Position numbers and translations under genes: made by a program. The notes under the pieces are model-generated. The model was not told the DNA's origin and ran no database searches. It saw only the letters and a program-made list of their open reading frames with translations. 64,000 bases of DNA from Mycobacterium sp. JS623 (lineage in GTDB: Bacteria > Actinomycetota > Actinomycetes > Mycobacteriales > Mycobacteriaceae). How positions within the stretch are numbered: position 1 is the first letter of the stretch; every line of letters starts with the position of its first letter. This document shows positions 35,794 to 44,202 of the stretch, piece after piece. The DNA lies in assembly GCF_000328565.1 (NCBI RefSeq), contig NC_019957.1, positions 330,148 through 394,147 of the forward strand. The letters are read 5' to 3'.

Positions 35794-36483
35794 GTGGACC
35801 GGGGGACTGGCGACGGCAGCATCAACGATCTGCCGTGGGCGTCGGTATTTGATCCAGCCGCCAATGCACGTGCACTCAGCGCGATACAGGCGCAAGGATT
35901 TCGGGCAGCCAGTGAGATTGTTGATCGCTTCGCCCGCATCACCACGACGGGTTTAAGCCGCGACGCCAGATCTACGACATCGGCTGGACCCTTTACCGAT
36001 GACCAGCGCGCTGATCTCTTCGGCGCCACCGACATCGAGCCGTTGATCCGGTCATGGTGGGTGATGATCGGCCAATTTCTGCTCGGATCTGCCCCCCGTG
36101 TGCCTGATCCGGATTCGGCGCACGAAGCCAGCCTCGATTTTTCGAACGCCGCAATAGAAGGGCGGTTGGAGCTCGCGGCCACCTCACCTGGTACCGCGAA
36201 AGCCGAAGTGTGGCTGCATAACAGGGCCACAGCCGATCTTGGGCAGATTCAGTTGCGGTGCAGCGACTTGCTGGCCCACGACGGCAGTGTGGTCAAATCC
36301 GGTGCGGTGATGTTCGAGCCCTCCGCAGTTGCCATGCCCGGCAGGTCGAGTCGGGGCATCGAGATGAGCATTGAAGTGCTGCAGGGGGTTCAGCCAGGCA
36401 CCTACCGTGGCACATTGCTGGCGCAGCGGCACCCGAAGCTGTGGCTGCCCGTCGTGCTCACGGTTCGCGTGCCGCTCACGTGA
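35794..36483 (+). CDS. Hypothetical protein with C-terminal Ig-like beta-sandwich
   Basis: 229 residues from GTG 35794 (GGGGGAAGGG upstream). The N-terminal half is helical (ARALSAIQAQGFRAASEIVD, IRSWWVMIGQFLLGSA). The C-terminal half reads as a beta-sandwich: GTAKAEVWLHNRATADLGQI, MPGRSSRGIEMSIEVLQGVQ and PGTYRGTLLAQRHPKLWLPV are typical of NEW3-like Ig domains that end in PGxYxGxLL. No signal peptide, so the beta domain is probably intracellular. The stop overlaps the GTG of the polyprenyl synthase gene, implying coupled translation and possibly a physical partnership. Family unknown to me. Confidence 0.7.
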   Translation: MDRGTGDGSINDLPWASVFDPAANARALSAIQAQGFRAASEIVDRFARITTTGLSRDARSTTSAGPFTDDQRADLFGATDIEPLIRSWWVMIGQFLLGSAPRVPDPDSAHEASLDFSNAAIEGRLELAATSPGTAKAEVWLHNRATADLGQIQLRCSDLLAHDGSVVKSGAVMFEPSAVAMPGRSSRGIEMSIEVLQGVQPGTYRGTLLAQRHPKLWLPVVLTVRVPLT

Positions 36484-37532
36484 CCGACATCGCTGACCCA
36501 TCCGACTTGGTGGTCGGCGTGGACAATCGACTCCGTGAGATCGCCAAGCTCGTTCGCCGGTCGATGCTCGACGCGATGCCCGACGGCGAACCAAGCCAAT
36601 GGCTCTATGCCCTGATGCGGGAATACCCCTCGCGACCGGGAAAGGCGTTGCGGCCTGCGCTGTGTTTGTCCGCTGGCCGCGCCTTCGGTGCCAGCAGTGA
36701 CGATCTACTCGGCCTCGCCGTTGCCATTGAGCTGCTGCACAACGCGTTTCTCGTTCACGACGACGTCGCCGACGGAAGCGAAATGCGCCGAGGCAGACCC
36801 ACTTTGGCTGCCCAGTATGGCACGGCGGCTGCGGTCAACGCTGGCGACGGACTCGCGGTGGTGGCAGGACAGGTGCTGCGCCGGGCGACGCACCGGCTGA
36901 ATCGTGAACTCGCTGAGCTGGTCTGGGCGGAGTTCGACACCATGGCGTTGCGGACGCTGGAGGGCCAGGCCACCGAGATCGGTTGGCAACTCGACAATGT
37001 GGACAAGCTGAGACCCGAAGACTATTTGAATCTGATCATGCACAAGACGTGCTGGTACACCACCATCCACCCACTTCGTGTCGGCGCGATCGTCGGTTCC
37101 GCGGGCACGGCGGATCTGCGTCCATTGGTGCGCTTCGGGTTTCATTTCGGCGCCGCGTTCCAGATACGCGACGACTTGCTCAATCTTGTTGGCGACGAAC
37201 AAATGTATGGCAAGGAAATCTTGGGCGATCTGTACGAAGGCAAACGCACCCTGCCACTCATGCACTTGCTGAGCGTCGCGCAGAACGATGACCTCGCTGT
37301 CGTTCGTGATTATCTCGCCCGCACGCGGTCCGAGCGTTCACCCGAGATGGTTCGCGGTGTTCGCGCGCTGATGGATACTTACGACAGCATTGCGTTTACC
37401 CGCGAGTACGCCGAAGGAATACTGCTGGTCGCCGAGGAGTACTTCGAGCAAGCCTTCGCCGACGCAACGCCGGGGCCGGATCTGGATTTTCTGCGCGCCC
37501 TTGTGCCCTTTGTGTGGGCCCGGTGGCGATGA
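36480..37532 (+). CDS. Polyprenyl (geranylgeranyl-type) diphosphate synthase
   Basis: 350 residues from GTG 36480, whose GTGA overlaps the preceding stop; an in-frame start at 36441 is unlikely. Trans-prenyltransferase motifs are present: the GKALRPALCLSAGRAFG region, the first Asp-rich motif LLHNAFLVHDDVADGSEMRR (DDxxD), the RRGRPT loop, and the second motif FQIRDDLLNLVGDEQMYGKE, where the usual last Asp is Asn (DDLLN). GDLYEGKRTLPLMHLL is the conserved tail motif. Such enzymes add isopentenyl units to allylic diphosphates; bulky residues before the first motif set product length, which I cannot assign. The FAD desaturase-like enzyme in the divergent operon suggests a dedicated isoprenoid product. 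Confidence 0.9.
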   Translation: MTDIADPSDLVVGVDNRLREIAKLVRRSMLDAMPDGEPSQWLYALMREYPSRPGKALRPALCLSAGRAFGASSDDLLGLAVAIELLHNAFLVHDDVADGSEMRRGRPTLAAQYGTAAAVNAGDGLAVVAGQVLRRATHRLNRELAELVWAEFDTMALRTLEGQATEIGWQLDNVDKLRPEDYLNLIMHKTCWYTTIHPLRVGAIVGSAGTADLRPLVRFGFHFGAAFQIRDDLLNLVGDEQMYGKEILGDLYEGKRTLPLMHLLSVAQNDDLAVVRDYLARTRSERSPEMVRGVRALMDTYDSIAFTREYAEGILLVAEEYFEQAFADATPGPDLDFLRALVPFVWARWR

Positions 37533-37533
37533 G

Positions 37534-38904
37534 CTAGGGCCGGCAGACAAATCCATTGCGCGGCAGGATCTCTACCATCAACGGGTCGAATACTTTGGTT
37601 CCGCCATGCCCAATCGGCATGATCGTCACGGTGGCCATCGTTTCGATCAGCGCACGTTTGCGGTCCAGCGGCAATTCGCGGAAGGCGACTCTCGGGTCGT
37701 CGGCGTCGATCACATCACCGAAATAGCGGTGAGCGTCTGGACCGAACATCTGTGACTCCACATCGGCTAGCCGCCGCCTGATTCGTTCGGTCGCGGTGCG
37801 CAGTTGATCGCGAGTCAGCACGCCGTCGGCGAAGTCGGTTGCCAGCATGTCAAGTCGGGACCTTAACGCTGCCTGCTCCTCTCGTAGTAGCGCGGCGTCC
37901 TCTGAGGTGCCGCCCAGAAGGGCGCGCCACGCATCAGGCTGTGCCAGTGCGTTTGCCACCCGCCAGATAACCCAGTTATCTACCTCGGCTTGTTTGCGCG
38001 AGATCCCGTAGCAGTGCTTGCACACGTACACCACCCGGCCCACCTGAGCCTTGGTGGTGGTCGTGACCGTCGCGCCACACTTGCCGCACCGTGCGAGACC
38101 GGTGAGCAGGTACTTGCGTCCGGTCCAGGGAGCCCGCCGCGACGGGTCGGCGAGGATGTCGCGCACGGCGCGCCACAGCGCCTCGGGCACGATGGCCGGC
38201 CAGTCCGCCTTGCCGAGGATTTCATCTCTGTAGAAGCGAAAGCCGGCGTAGCGCGGTCGCACCAACGTCTGCTTGACCGATCTGCCGGTCCACGCGTTGC
38301 CACGAGTGGTCTTGATGCCCGCGCTGTTCCATTGTGCAGCAATGGAATACAGCGACGCGCTGGCAAGTATGGCCGAGTATGCCTCGCGCAGCGCTCCCGC
38401 CTCGGTGTCGACGACTTCGCCAGCCTCGGTGTACCCGAATGGTCGTGGACCTATCCACCAGATGCCGGCCTCGGCCCGCTGACGCGCTGCACGTTTCTGC
38501 CGAGCCGATTTGCGTTCGATCTCAGCGCGCGAAACCGCACCTTTGATCCGCGCGAACAACCGACCGTTGTCGGTGGACAGGTCGGCATCGCCTCCCACGC
38601 TGGCCAGCGCGAGATGCTTGTCGTCGGCGAGGTCGATGAAGTGCTCGAGTTCCATCGGCCGGCGGTGCAGGCGGTCCAGGTCCCACACGACCACCGCGCC
38701 GATGACTCCGGTTCGGATGTCGTCGAGCATCTGCTCGTAGGCCGGCCGGGGTCCCTTGGTCGCCGACCTGTCGTTATCCACGTACTCGTGGGGGATCCAC
38801 GCCCGCGCACCGCACAGTTTGAGGCAATCCTCACGCTGGCGGGTGATCGCAAGTTCGTCACCGTACTTATCGACGGACTGACGCAGGTACACCGCAGCTT
38901 CCAT
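37534..38904 (-). CDS. Large serine recombinase/integrase
   Basis: 456 residues with the full large-serine-recombinase layout. The resolvase domain starts AAVYLRQSVDKYGDELAITR, where Ser is the catalytic nucleophile of the YxRxS motif. VVVWDLDRLHRRPMELEHFI and KGAVSRAEIERKSARQKRAA (the catalytic Arg region) follow. The recombinase domain has PRPFGYTEAGEVVDTEA and WTGRSVKQTLVRPRYAGFRF. A zinc ribbon (LARCGKCGATVTTT...VCKHC) and a coiled coil (EDAALLREEQAALRSRLDML) complete it. It probably mediated integration of a phage or mobile element. The stop lies one base from the stop of the convergent polyprenyl synthase gene. The gene looks intact. No excisionase or other phage gene is adjacent. Confidence 0.95.
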   Translation of the reverse strand: MEAAVYLRQSVDKYGDELAITRQREDCLKLCGARAWIPHEYVDNDRSATKGPRPAYEQMLDDIRTGVIGAVVVWDLDRLHRRPMELEHFIDLADDKHLALASVGGDADLSTDNGRLFARIKGAVSRAEIERKSARQKRAARQRAEAGIWWIGPRPFGYTEAGEVVDTEAGALREAYSAILASASLYSIAAQWNSAGIKTTRGNAWTGRSVKQTLVRPRYAGFRFYRDEILGKADWPAIVPEALWRAVRDILADPSRRAPWTGRKYLLTGLARCGKCGATVTTTTKAQVGRVVYVCKHCYGISRKQAEVDNWVIWRVANALAQPDAWRALLGGTSEDAALLREEQAALRSRLDMLATDFADGVLTRDQLRTATERIRRRLADVESQMFGPDAHRYFGDVIDADDPRVAFRELPLDRKRALIETMATVTIMPIGHGGTKVFDPLMVEILPRNGFVCRP

Positions 38905-39469
38905 ATGCAGACACTAGGCGCGACCTTGCCACGGTAGCGCCGTTCCCGGTCTTACCTCGCCAACGGCATCAACCCCCGATGTGGCGCTTCAAACGTTGTC
39001 ACCGTTGTCCTCATCGCCAATCCCGTTGGCGGTTTGGCTCGGGACGAACAGGTCCCCGATTTCGCCGTCCCCGGCTGCTGCGCAGCATCGTGACGAGCGC
39101 CGGCGTCAGTGGCGCCAGGTGGCGTGACCCGTCCGTCTGCAGCCCGCGGACGCGGCCGAGCGTGCCGGCGGCGACGAGCTAGTCCCCGCCGACGACGGAT
39201 GTGGCGCGGAAAAGCGATAGGTGAAGGACTGTCCGGTGTTGATGTTGGGCGTTGCGGGATCGTCACCGCGGGGCGTTGAGGTGCTGTAACGGCACCGCGG
39301 AGTGCATGGTCGGGGTTTCGGCGCGCCCGCCGAGGGGTATTCGCACTTTGCTCGGGGGGTCACTCAGTGGGTGTACGCGGGGTCAAAACACACGGCACCC
39401 AACGGGACTAGAAGTCGACGCTGGTGCTTGCCTGAGGCGAATCTTGACCAGCAGGACAAGGAGTTCACT
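38905..39469. other. Intergenic stretch upstream of the integrase
   Basis: About 565 bases with no supportable gene. An attachment site would be expected next to a serine integrase gene, but these sites are short and not recognisable by eye. Confidence 0.4.
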
Positions 39470-39874
39470 GTGACAGTCAAAAAGATTGCGGTCGGAACGC
39501 TCATGGCCGGTGCGCTGGGGATGGGGGTCCTTGGCGTGGGAAGTGCTGTGGCTCAAGCCAAACCGAATGGCTCCGATCCATGCGCGCCGGGGATTAGTTG
39601 TTGGTCACCGGGAGATCCCCCCGGGCATAACCCGTTCGGTCCGCCCGGACAGGTGATGAAGGGGAACCCAGTGGTTCCGGGGCTCACCGGGGTCCCGCCG
39701 GGCCATTGGAATGATCCGGCGTGGGCAGGTCTGCCGTCCACCTGGCTGCCCGACAACTGGGAAGACCTCGGCATTCTCCCGGGCACGCCTCCGTTCCCGC
39801 TGGTCTGGAACCCTGACCTCTCGGCATGGGGCGTTTGGATCACGCCCGGACAGTTCATCGTCTACACGCCGTAG
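39470..39874 (+). CDS. Small secreted Pro/Gly/Trp-rich protein
   Basis: 134 residues from GTG 39470, set by the AAGGAG ribosome-binding site 7 bases upstream. The N-terminus TVKKIAVGTLMAGALGMGVL and following GVGSAVAQAKP is a Sec signal peptide with cleavage after AQA. The mature part has two Cys (DPCAPGISCW) that could form a disulfide and many Pro-Gly-Trp turns (WNDPAWAGLPSTWLPDNWED, PFPLVWNPDLSAWGVWITPG). It resembles other small secreted mycobacterial proteins of unknown role. A terminator hairpin follows. Confidence 0.75.
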   Translation: MTVKKIAVGTLMAGALGMGVLGVGSAVAQAKPNGSDPCAPGISCWSPGDPPGHNPFGPPGQVMKGNPVVPGLTGVPPGHWNDPAWAGLPSTWLPDNWEDLGILPGTPPFPLVWNPDLSAWGVWITPGQFIVYTP

Positions 39875-39889
39875 CTTGTCGGAAACGAG

Positions 39890-39921
39890 ATGGCCGTCCT
39901 CACCGCGAGGGCGGCCATTTT
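39890..39921 (+). terminator. Intrinsic terminator of the small secreted protein gene
   Basis: ATGGCCGTCCTC pairs with GAGGGCGGCCAT (one G-T pair) around a 5-base loop, followed by TTT. It lies 15 bases after the stop codon. Confidence 0.75.
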
Positions 39922-40442
39922 CGTGTCGACGGCAGGTGACAACCTAGTACGCGAATCGCGGATCGCGCCTTCCTTCTGACCCGCCAAAAGGCGCGCGGAT
40001 ACAGCAACCCATCATCGGCCAAGAGGCGCGCACCTGCCTGCTAGCCGATTCTCGTTTCATGCCCGGTACGAACGTGTAGCACCAGAAACCCCACAGGCGC
40101 CATCCTTGCGCGCGTAGCCGTTTGAGTTGCCGCTTTTTCGGCGAGAATGAGGTGGAATCAATCGGAATCGGCCAGTCGCCACGAAGCACTTTTGACGGCT
40201 ATATCGCCTGTCTTCCGAGCAGTTTCGAGAACATGTAGGGGGCCTGCGCGCACCGCAGTTCGGTAATCCGTTGTGTGAACGCGCCTCCCGGTTATCGCGT
40301 CCGCGCAGAAGTCTCAAAGGTAACGTTATGGGTTTCTCGAAAGCCGCGGCGAAAGTATCCAGTGCAGCGCGGGTCACGACTTTGATCGCCGTTCGTGCTG
40401 GCGGGTTTGCTCGACACCAAATACTCGACCCGGCTCCCGGCT
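39922..40442. other. Intergenic stretch upstream of the tandem cyclases
   Basis: About 520 bases, no gene recognised. The last 150 bases are similar to 41836-41957, so the upstream region was duplicated together with the cyclase gene. Confidence 0.5.
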
Positions 40443-40448
40443 TAAACT
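40443..40448 (+). promoter_or_regulatory. Putative leaderless -10 (TAAACT) of cyclase copy 1
   Basis: TAAACT, six bases, then the GTG at 40455. The 40 bases up to the start codon are conserved between both copies although sequence farther upstream differs, and no ribosome-binding site is present. Confidence 0.5.
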
Positions 40449-40454
40449 TCCGCC

Positions 40455-41771
40455 GTGTTCTCGGAGACGCGCTATGCGCTGAACGGCGACCTGCGCGTCG
40501 CCTATCGCACGTCGCGCGAAGGTCCACGAGACATCGTGTTCGTCCCGACCTGGTTCACGTGCTGTGAGGTTCTTCCGGAGCTACCGTCCATTCAAGGGTG
40601 GGTCGAGGCGATGACATCGCTCGGTCGGCTCATCTTCTTCGACCAACCGGGCACAGGAGGCTCCGATCCCGTCACAGCGGGCGCGCTGCCGACCTTGGAG
40701 CAATGGGCCGACAGCATCACCGCGGTGCTCGACGATCTCGGGAGCCCAGAAGCGGTCCTCATCGCGGGCGTCGGCGCATTCGCGACGGGAGCGCTATTCG
40801 CCGCAACACATCCGTCTCGCACAAGTGCGCTGGTCGCCCTCGAGGTCTATGCGGATCCGATGGCTCAACGAACTGATGGGCTCGTCCCCGAGGAAGTCCT
40901 CGCCGCGATGGTCGGCATATGGGGCACGGGAGACATCGAACGTGTGTTGAATCCGGACATGCCGTGGAACGAGGAGATCCGGGCAACGTGGGCTCGGCTG
41001 GAACGTATGGCCGCGAGTCCAGGAACCGCTGCTCTCATGATGCCTCTAGTGTCCGAAATGGACGTGCGGGCGCTGCTTCCGGCAGTCCGCGTGCCAACCC
41101 TGGTCGTCCAGCACGCCGACGATCCGGTGGTCCTGCCCGAGTGGGGCAAGGACGTCGCTGACCGCATATCTGGCGCGAAGTACGTCGAACTGCCGGGACG
41201 CAACATATTCCACTTCGTTGAACCCTGGCGGTCGTCGTTCCAGGAGATCGCCGAGTTCCTGACCGGTCACCAGGCCGACGTGGCCGAGGACCGTGTGCTT
41301 GCCACGGTGCTTTTCACCGACATCGTGGACTCGACGCGCCGGGCGGCGGAGATCGGTGACCGGGATTGGCATGCGCTGCTTGATGCGCACGACGCCGTCG
41401 TCCGATCTCAACTCGCTCGCTTTCGAGGCCGCGAGGTAAGCACATCGGGAGACAGCTTCCTGGCGATGTTCGACGGTCCACAGCGAGCGATCCGCTGCGC
41501 GATGGCCATCCGCGATGCCGTGCAAGCACTCGGCATCGAGGTACGGGCTGGGTTGCACACCGGCGAGTGCGAGGTCCGCGGCGATGACATCGGCGGCATC
41601 GCGGTACACATCGGCGCACGGGTGAGCGCACTGGCGGGGCCGAACGACGTACTCGTGTCCAGCACGCTGCGCGATTTGGTGATCGGGTCGGGGCTGGAGT
41701 TTGAGGAGCGGGGTCCGTATGAACTCAAGGGCGTGCCCGGCGAGTGGCGTCTCTTCGCCGTCGCCTCGTAG
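40455..41771 (+). CDS. Alpha/beta-hydrolase-class III nucleotide cyclase fusion, copy 1
   Basis: 438 residues, built like M. tuberculosis Rv1900c. Residues 1-270 are an alpha/beta hydrolase (LGRLIFFDQPGTGGSDPVTA, VLIAGVGAFATGALFAATHP), but the nucleophile-elbow Ser of GxSxG seems replaced: by hand alignment Val occupies it. Residues 280-438 are the cyclase domain: VLATVLFTDIVDSTRRAAEI and STSGDSFLAMFDGPQR hold the metal Asp residues, HTGECEVRGDDIGGIAVHIG keeps Asp, but the catalytic Asn of the VNxAxR motif is His (VHIGAR). So both halves deviate from canonical catalytic sets. Rv1900c also has a non-canonical active site yet shows activity. Start GTG 40455 fits the leaderless promoter. Confidence 0.85.
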   Translation: MFSETRYALNGDLRVAYRTSREGPRDIVFVPTWFTCCEVLPELPSIQGWVEAMTSLGRLIFFDQPGTGGSDPVTAGALPTLEQWADSITAVLDDLGSPEAVLIAGVGAFATGALFAATHPSRTSALVALEVYADPMAQRTDGLVPEEVLAAMVGIWGTGDIERVLNPDMPWNEEIRATWARLERMAASPGTAALMMPLVSEMDVRALLPAVRVPTLVVQHADDPVVLPEWGKDVADRISGAKYVELPGRNIFHFVEPWRSSFQEIAEFLTGHQADVAEDRVLATVLFTDIVDSTRRAAEIGDRDWHALLDAHDAVVRSQLARFRGREVSTSGDSFLAMFDGPQRAIRCAMAIRDAVQALGIEVRAGLHTGECEVRGDDIGGIAVHIGARVSALAGPNDVLVSSTLRDLVIGSGLEFEERGPYELKGVPGEWRLFAVAS

Positions 41772-41957
41772 TTGCCGCTGCGGGTGAAACGGCTGGTGCG
41801 GTCGCTCGGGGCGTTGGGCGTACCAGAACTAACGTCGTGAAATTTCTCAAAGGTCGCAGCGAAAGTGTTAGGGGAATCGTGTGGTTACCGGATTGATCCC
41901 GCTCGTGCTGACGTCTGGTTTTTTCTTGAGACCAAAAACTCGACCCGGCTCCCGTCT

Positions 41958-41963
41958 TAAACT
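41958..41963 (+). promoter_or_regulatory. Putative leaderless -10 (TAAACT) of cyclase copy 2
   Basis: The same TAAACT, six bases and GTG arrangement as copy 1, at 41958-41972. Confidence 0.5.
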
Positions 41964-41969
41964 TCCGCC

Positions 41970-43280
41970 GTGTTCTCGGAGACGCGCTATGCGATGAACG
42001 GGGACTTGTGTGTCGCCTATCGCACCTCGCCCGAGGGTCCCTGCGACATTGTGTTCGTCTCTAACTGGTATACAAACTGTGAGGTCTTTCCGGAGCTGCC
42101 ATCGCTTCAAGGATGGGTCGAGGCGATGACATCGCTCGGTCGGCTAATCTTCTTCGACCAGCCCGGCACCGGAGCGTCCGATCCCACGACATCGGCCGCA
42201 CTGCCAACCTTGGAGCAATGGGCTGACAGCATCACCGCCGTGCTTGACGATCTCGGGAGTCGTGAAACAGTCCTCGTCGCGATCGACGGGGCAGTCGCGA
42301 CAGCGGCCTTGTTCGCAGCAACACATCCGTCCCGCACCACCGCACTCGTCGTGATCGAAGGCTACGCAGATGCGGGAGACAGCCCCCCGTCGCTTAGAGA
42401 GGAAGTTCTCCCTGCGTTTGTCGACATGTGGCGTACAGCAGAGTTCCAGCATCTATTCAACCCGGACATGCCGTGGAACGAGGAGATCCGGGCAGCGTGG
42501 GCACGACATAATCGCCTCGCGGCAAGCCCAGGAACCGTTGCTCTCATGCTGCCTCTTGTGGCTGAATTGAACGTGCGCGCGATCCTTCCCGCCGTCTCCG
42601 TGCCCACCCTTGTCCTCCAGCACGCCGACGACCCACTGATCACACCCGCAATGGGCAAGGATGTCGCCGATCACATACCGGCCGCGAAATACGTTGAGCT
42701 GCCTGGGCGCAACATTTTCCACGTCGTCGAACCGTGGCGGGATTCCTTCCGGGAGATCGCCGAGTTTCTCACCGGTCACCAGGCCGACGTGGCCGATGAT
42801 CGGGTTCTTGCCACGGTGCTTTTCACCGACATTGTGGACTCGACGCGCCGGGCAGCGGAGGTGGGTGACCGTGACTGGCGTGCGTTGCTCGATGCGCACG
42901 ACGCCGTCGTCCGATCTCAACTCGCCCGCTTTCGAGGTCGCGAGGTAAGCACTTCGGGAGACAGCTTCCTCGCGATGTTCGACGGCCCCCAACGAGCGAT
43001 CCGTTGCGCCATGGCGATCCGCGACGCGGTGCAGTCGCTCGGCATCCAGGTGCGGGCCGGGTTGCACACCGGCGAGTGCGAAGTTCGCGGTGATGACATC
43101 GGCGGCATCGCGGTACACATTGGCGCACGGGTGAGCGCTCTGGCCGGACCGAACGACGTGCTCGTGTCGAGCACGCTGCGCGATCTGGTGATCGGGTCAG
43201 GACTCGAGTTCGAAGACCGAGGCGATCACACGCTCAAAGGAGTGCCTGGCGAATGGCGACTCTTCGCCGTCGCCCCGTAG
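41970..43280 (+). CDS. Alpha/beta-hydrolase-class III nucleotide cyclase fusion, copy 2
   Basis: 436 residues, paralogue of the preceding gene. The hydrolase half has VLVAIDGAVATAALFAATHP, where the nucleophile Ser position appears to be Asp, the residue used by haloalkane dehalogenases, though nothing else shown here supports that activity. The cyclase half (ATVLFTDIVDSTRRAAEVGD, GDSFLAMFDGPQRAIRCAMA, GDDIGGIAVHIGARVSALAG) matches copy 1 and shares the Asn-to-His change. It has its own leaderless promoter and a 199-base gap from copy 1, so the two may be expressed separately. Divergence is concentrated in the hydrolase cap around residues 130-175, which suggests different ligand sensing with the same output. 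Confidence 0.85.
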   Translation: MFSETRYAMNGDLCVAYRTSPEGPCDIVFVSNWYTNCEVFPELPSLQGWVEAMTSLGRLIFFDQPGTGASDPTTSAALPTLEQWADSITAVLDDLGSRETVLVAIDGAVATAALFAATHPSRTTALVVIEGYADAGDSPPSLREEVLPAFVDMWRTAEFQHLFNPDMPWNEEIRAAWARHNRLAASPGTVALMLPLVAELNVRAILPAVSVPTLVLQHADDPLITPAMGKDVADHIPAAKYVELPGRNIFHVVEPWRDSFREIAEFLTGHQADVADDRVLATVLFTDIVDSTRRAAEVGDRDWRALLDAHDAVVRSQLARFRGREVSTSGDSFLAMFDGPQRAIRCAMAIRDAVQSLGIQVRAGLHTGECEVRGDDIGGIAVHIGARVSALAGPNDVLVSSTLRDLVIGSGLEFEDRGDHTLKGVPGEWRLFAVAP

Positions 43281-43653
43281 CCGCACTTACGGCGATAAGT
43301 CCCGGTGTACTTGTTCGGGCGTTTCTACCGCTGATCGAGTACCGCTGTGCGACCGCCGGATTGCGGTAACAACCCGCGCCTACCGGCCCTGCGCCAGCGG
43401 ATGCCTGCCCACCTCCGTTACCAGTGTCAGCCACGTGTTCACTGCCCCACGGGACGGGGTGGACCGCCCCACCGATGGTCTCTGGTCGGTGGGACGGGAT
43501 GGGTGCGCTATTGCTGCGCGGATGGATCAATGTCGGTGCGTATGTGGGGTTCTCGATAACCGTAGATGGTGACCGTGCGGGAAGCCCTTGTGGGACAGTC
43601 GTCGCGGTGCCTGTGACCGGTGAGAAATCCCTCGCCAGGACCCTTCGCGAGAA
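43281..43653. other. Intergenic stretch after the tandem cyclases
   Basis: About 370 bases with no recognisable gene and no clear terminator. Confidence 0.4.
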
Positions 43654-44202
43654 TCACTTGCGGTGAGTGAGACATCCCAGACGTTGACCGATTTCCTTGG
43701 CGCGCTCGCTTTCTACCCGGCGAATGCGGTTGTTGTCGGGAGGCGATGGCTGGAGAGTCGGGCGAAAGATGAGGAGATCGGCGGCGAAGGTGAAGGCGAC
43801 AATTTGGACGTCGCCCCCGTAGGCGGCATGAATGGTGAAGGTGATGATTCCGCCTGAGATCTGGATCGCCGCGACTTCGTCGATGGCCGCGACGTAGTCA
43901 GGGTCGTGCTCTTCGGGGTTATCGACGCGGGCGAATCCGGCGGTCCCACAGGCGGAAATCAAGTTGTCATCGGCCTCGAGGATGGGGTCTGTGATGGCGA
44001 AGAGAGTCCCGCGCAGGACAGGTGGGCCGTCGCTCGCGATGAGGGGGTCCGCGTCCCCGAAGGCCAGGGCATGACCGCTTACGCGGACCCACAGGTTGCC
44101 TGGGTTTCCGTGGCCGTGGACGGGAAGCTGGATGCTGGAGAAATTGGTGATTTGACCGTCGATTGAGCCGGTCGCTGTACAGGTGAAGTCGGCGTAGCTC
44201 AT
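43654..44202 (-). CDS. Hypothetical beta-rich protein, second in a two-gene pair
   Basis: 182 residues, family not recognised. It starts SYADFTCTATGSIDGQITNF and continues with predicted beta strands (NLWVRVSGHALAFGDADPLI, EVAAIQISGGIITFTIHAAY). There is no signal peptide or membrane segment. The ATG overlaps the stop of the 268-residue gene (ATGA), so the proteins are probably made in fixed ratio and may interact. The C-terminus is basic. Confidence 0.6.
   Translation of the reverse strand: MSYADFTCTATGSIDGQITNFSSIQLPVHGHGNPGNLWVRVSGHALAFGDADPLIASDGPPVLRGTLFAITDPILEADDNLISACGTAGFARVDNPEEHDPDYVAAIDEVAAIQISGGIITFTIHAAYGGDVQIVAFTFAADLLIFRPTLQPSPPDNNRIRRVESERAKEIGQRLGCLTHRK

Larger units (their letters stand above)
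40300..43280 (+). repeat. Tandem duplication (two copies of upstream region plus hydrolase-cyclase gene)
   Basis: 40300-41771 and 41836-43280 are similar throughout, including the promoter. The cyclase halves are almost identical at protein level while the hydrolase lids diverge (for example DPMAQRTDGLVPEEVLAAMV against DAGDSPPSLREEVLPAFV). Confidence 0.8.

Noticed and set aside
37534..38904. Complete prophage around the serine integrase
   Set aside because: No capsid, tail, terminase, lysis or phage repressor gene is visible on either side.
39180..39300. Minus-strand stretch GDDPATPNINTGQSFTYRFS, faintly like a cupredoxin/multicopper oxidase segment
   Set aside because: Too short and without copper ligands; likely chance.
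40328..40567. Frame starting GFSKAAAKVSSAARVTTLIA upstream of the first cyclase
   Set aside because: It overlaps the conserved promoter and cyclase start and is not kept in the duplicated copy.
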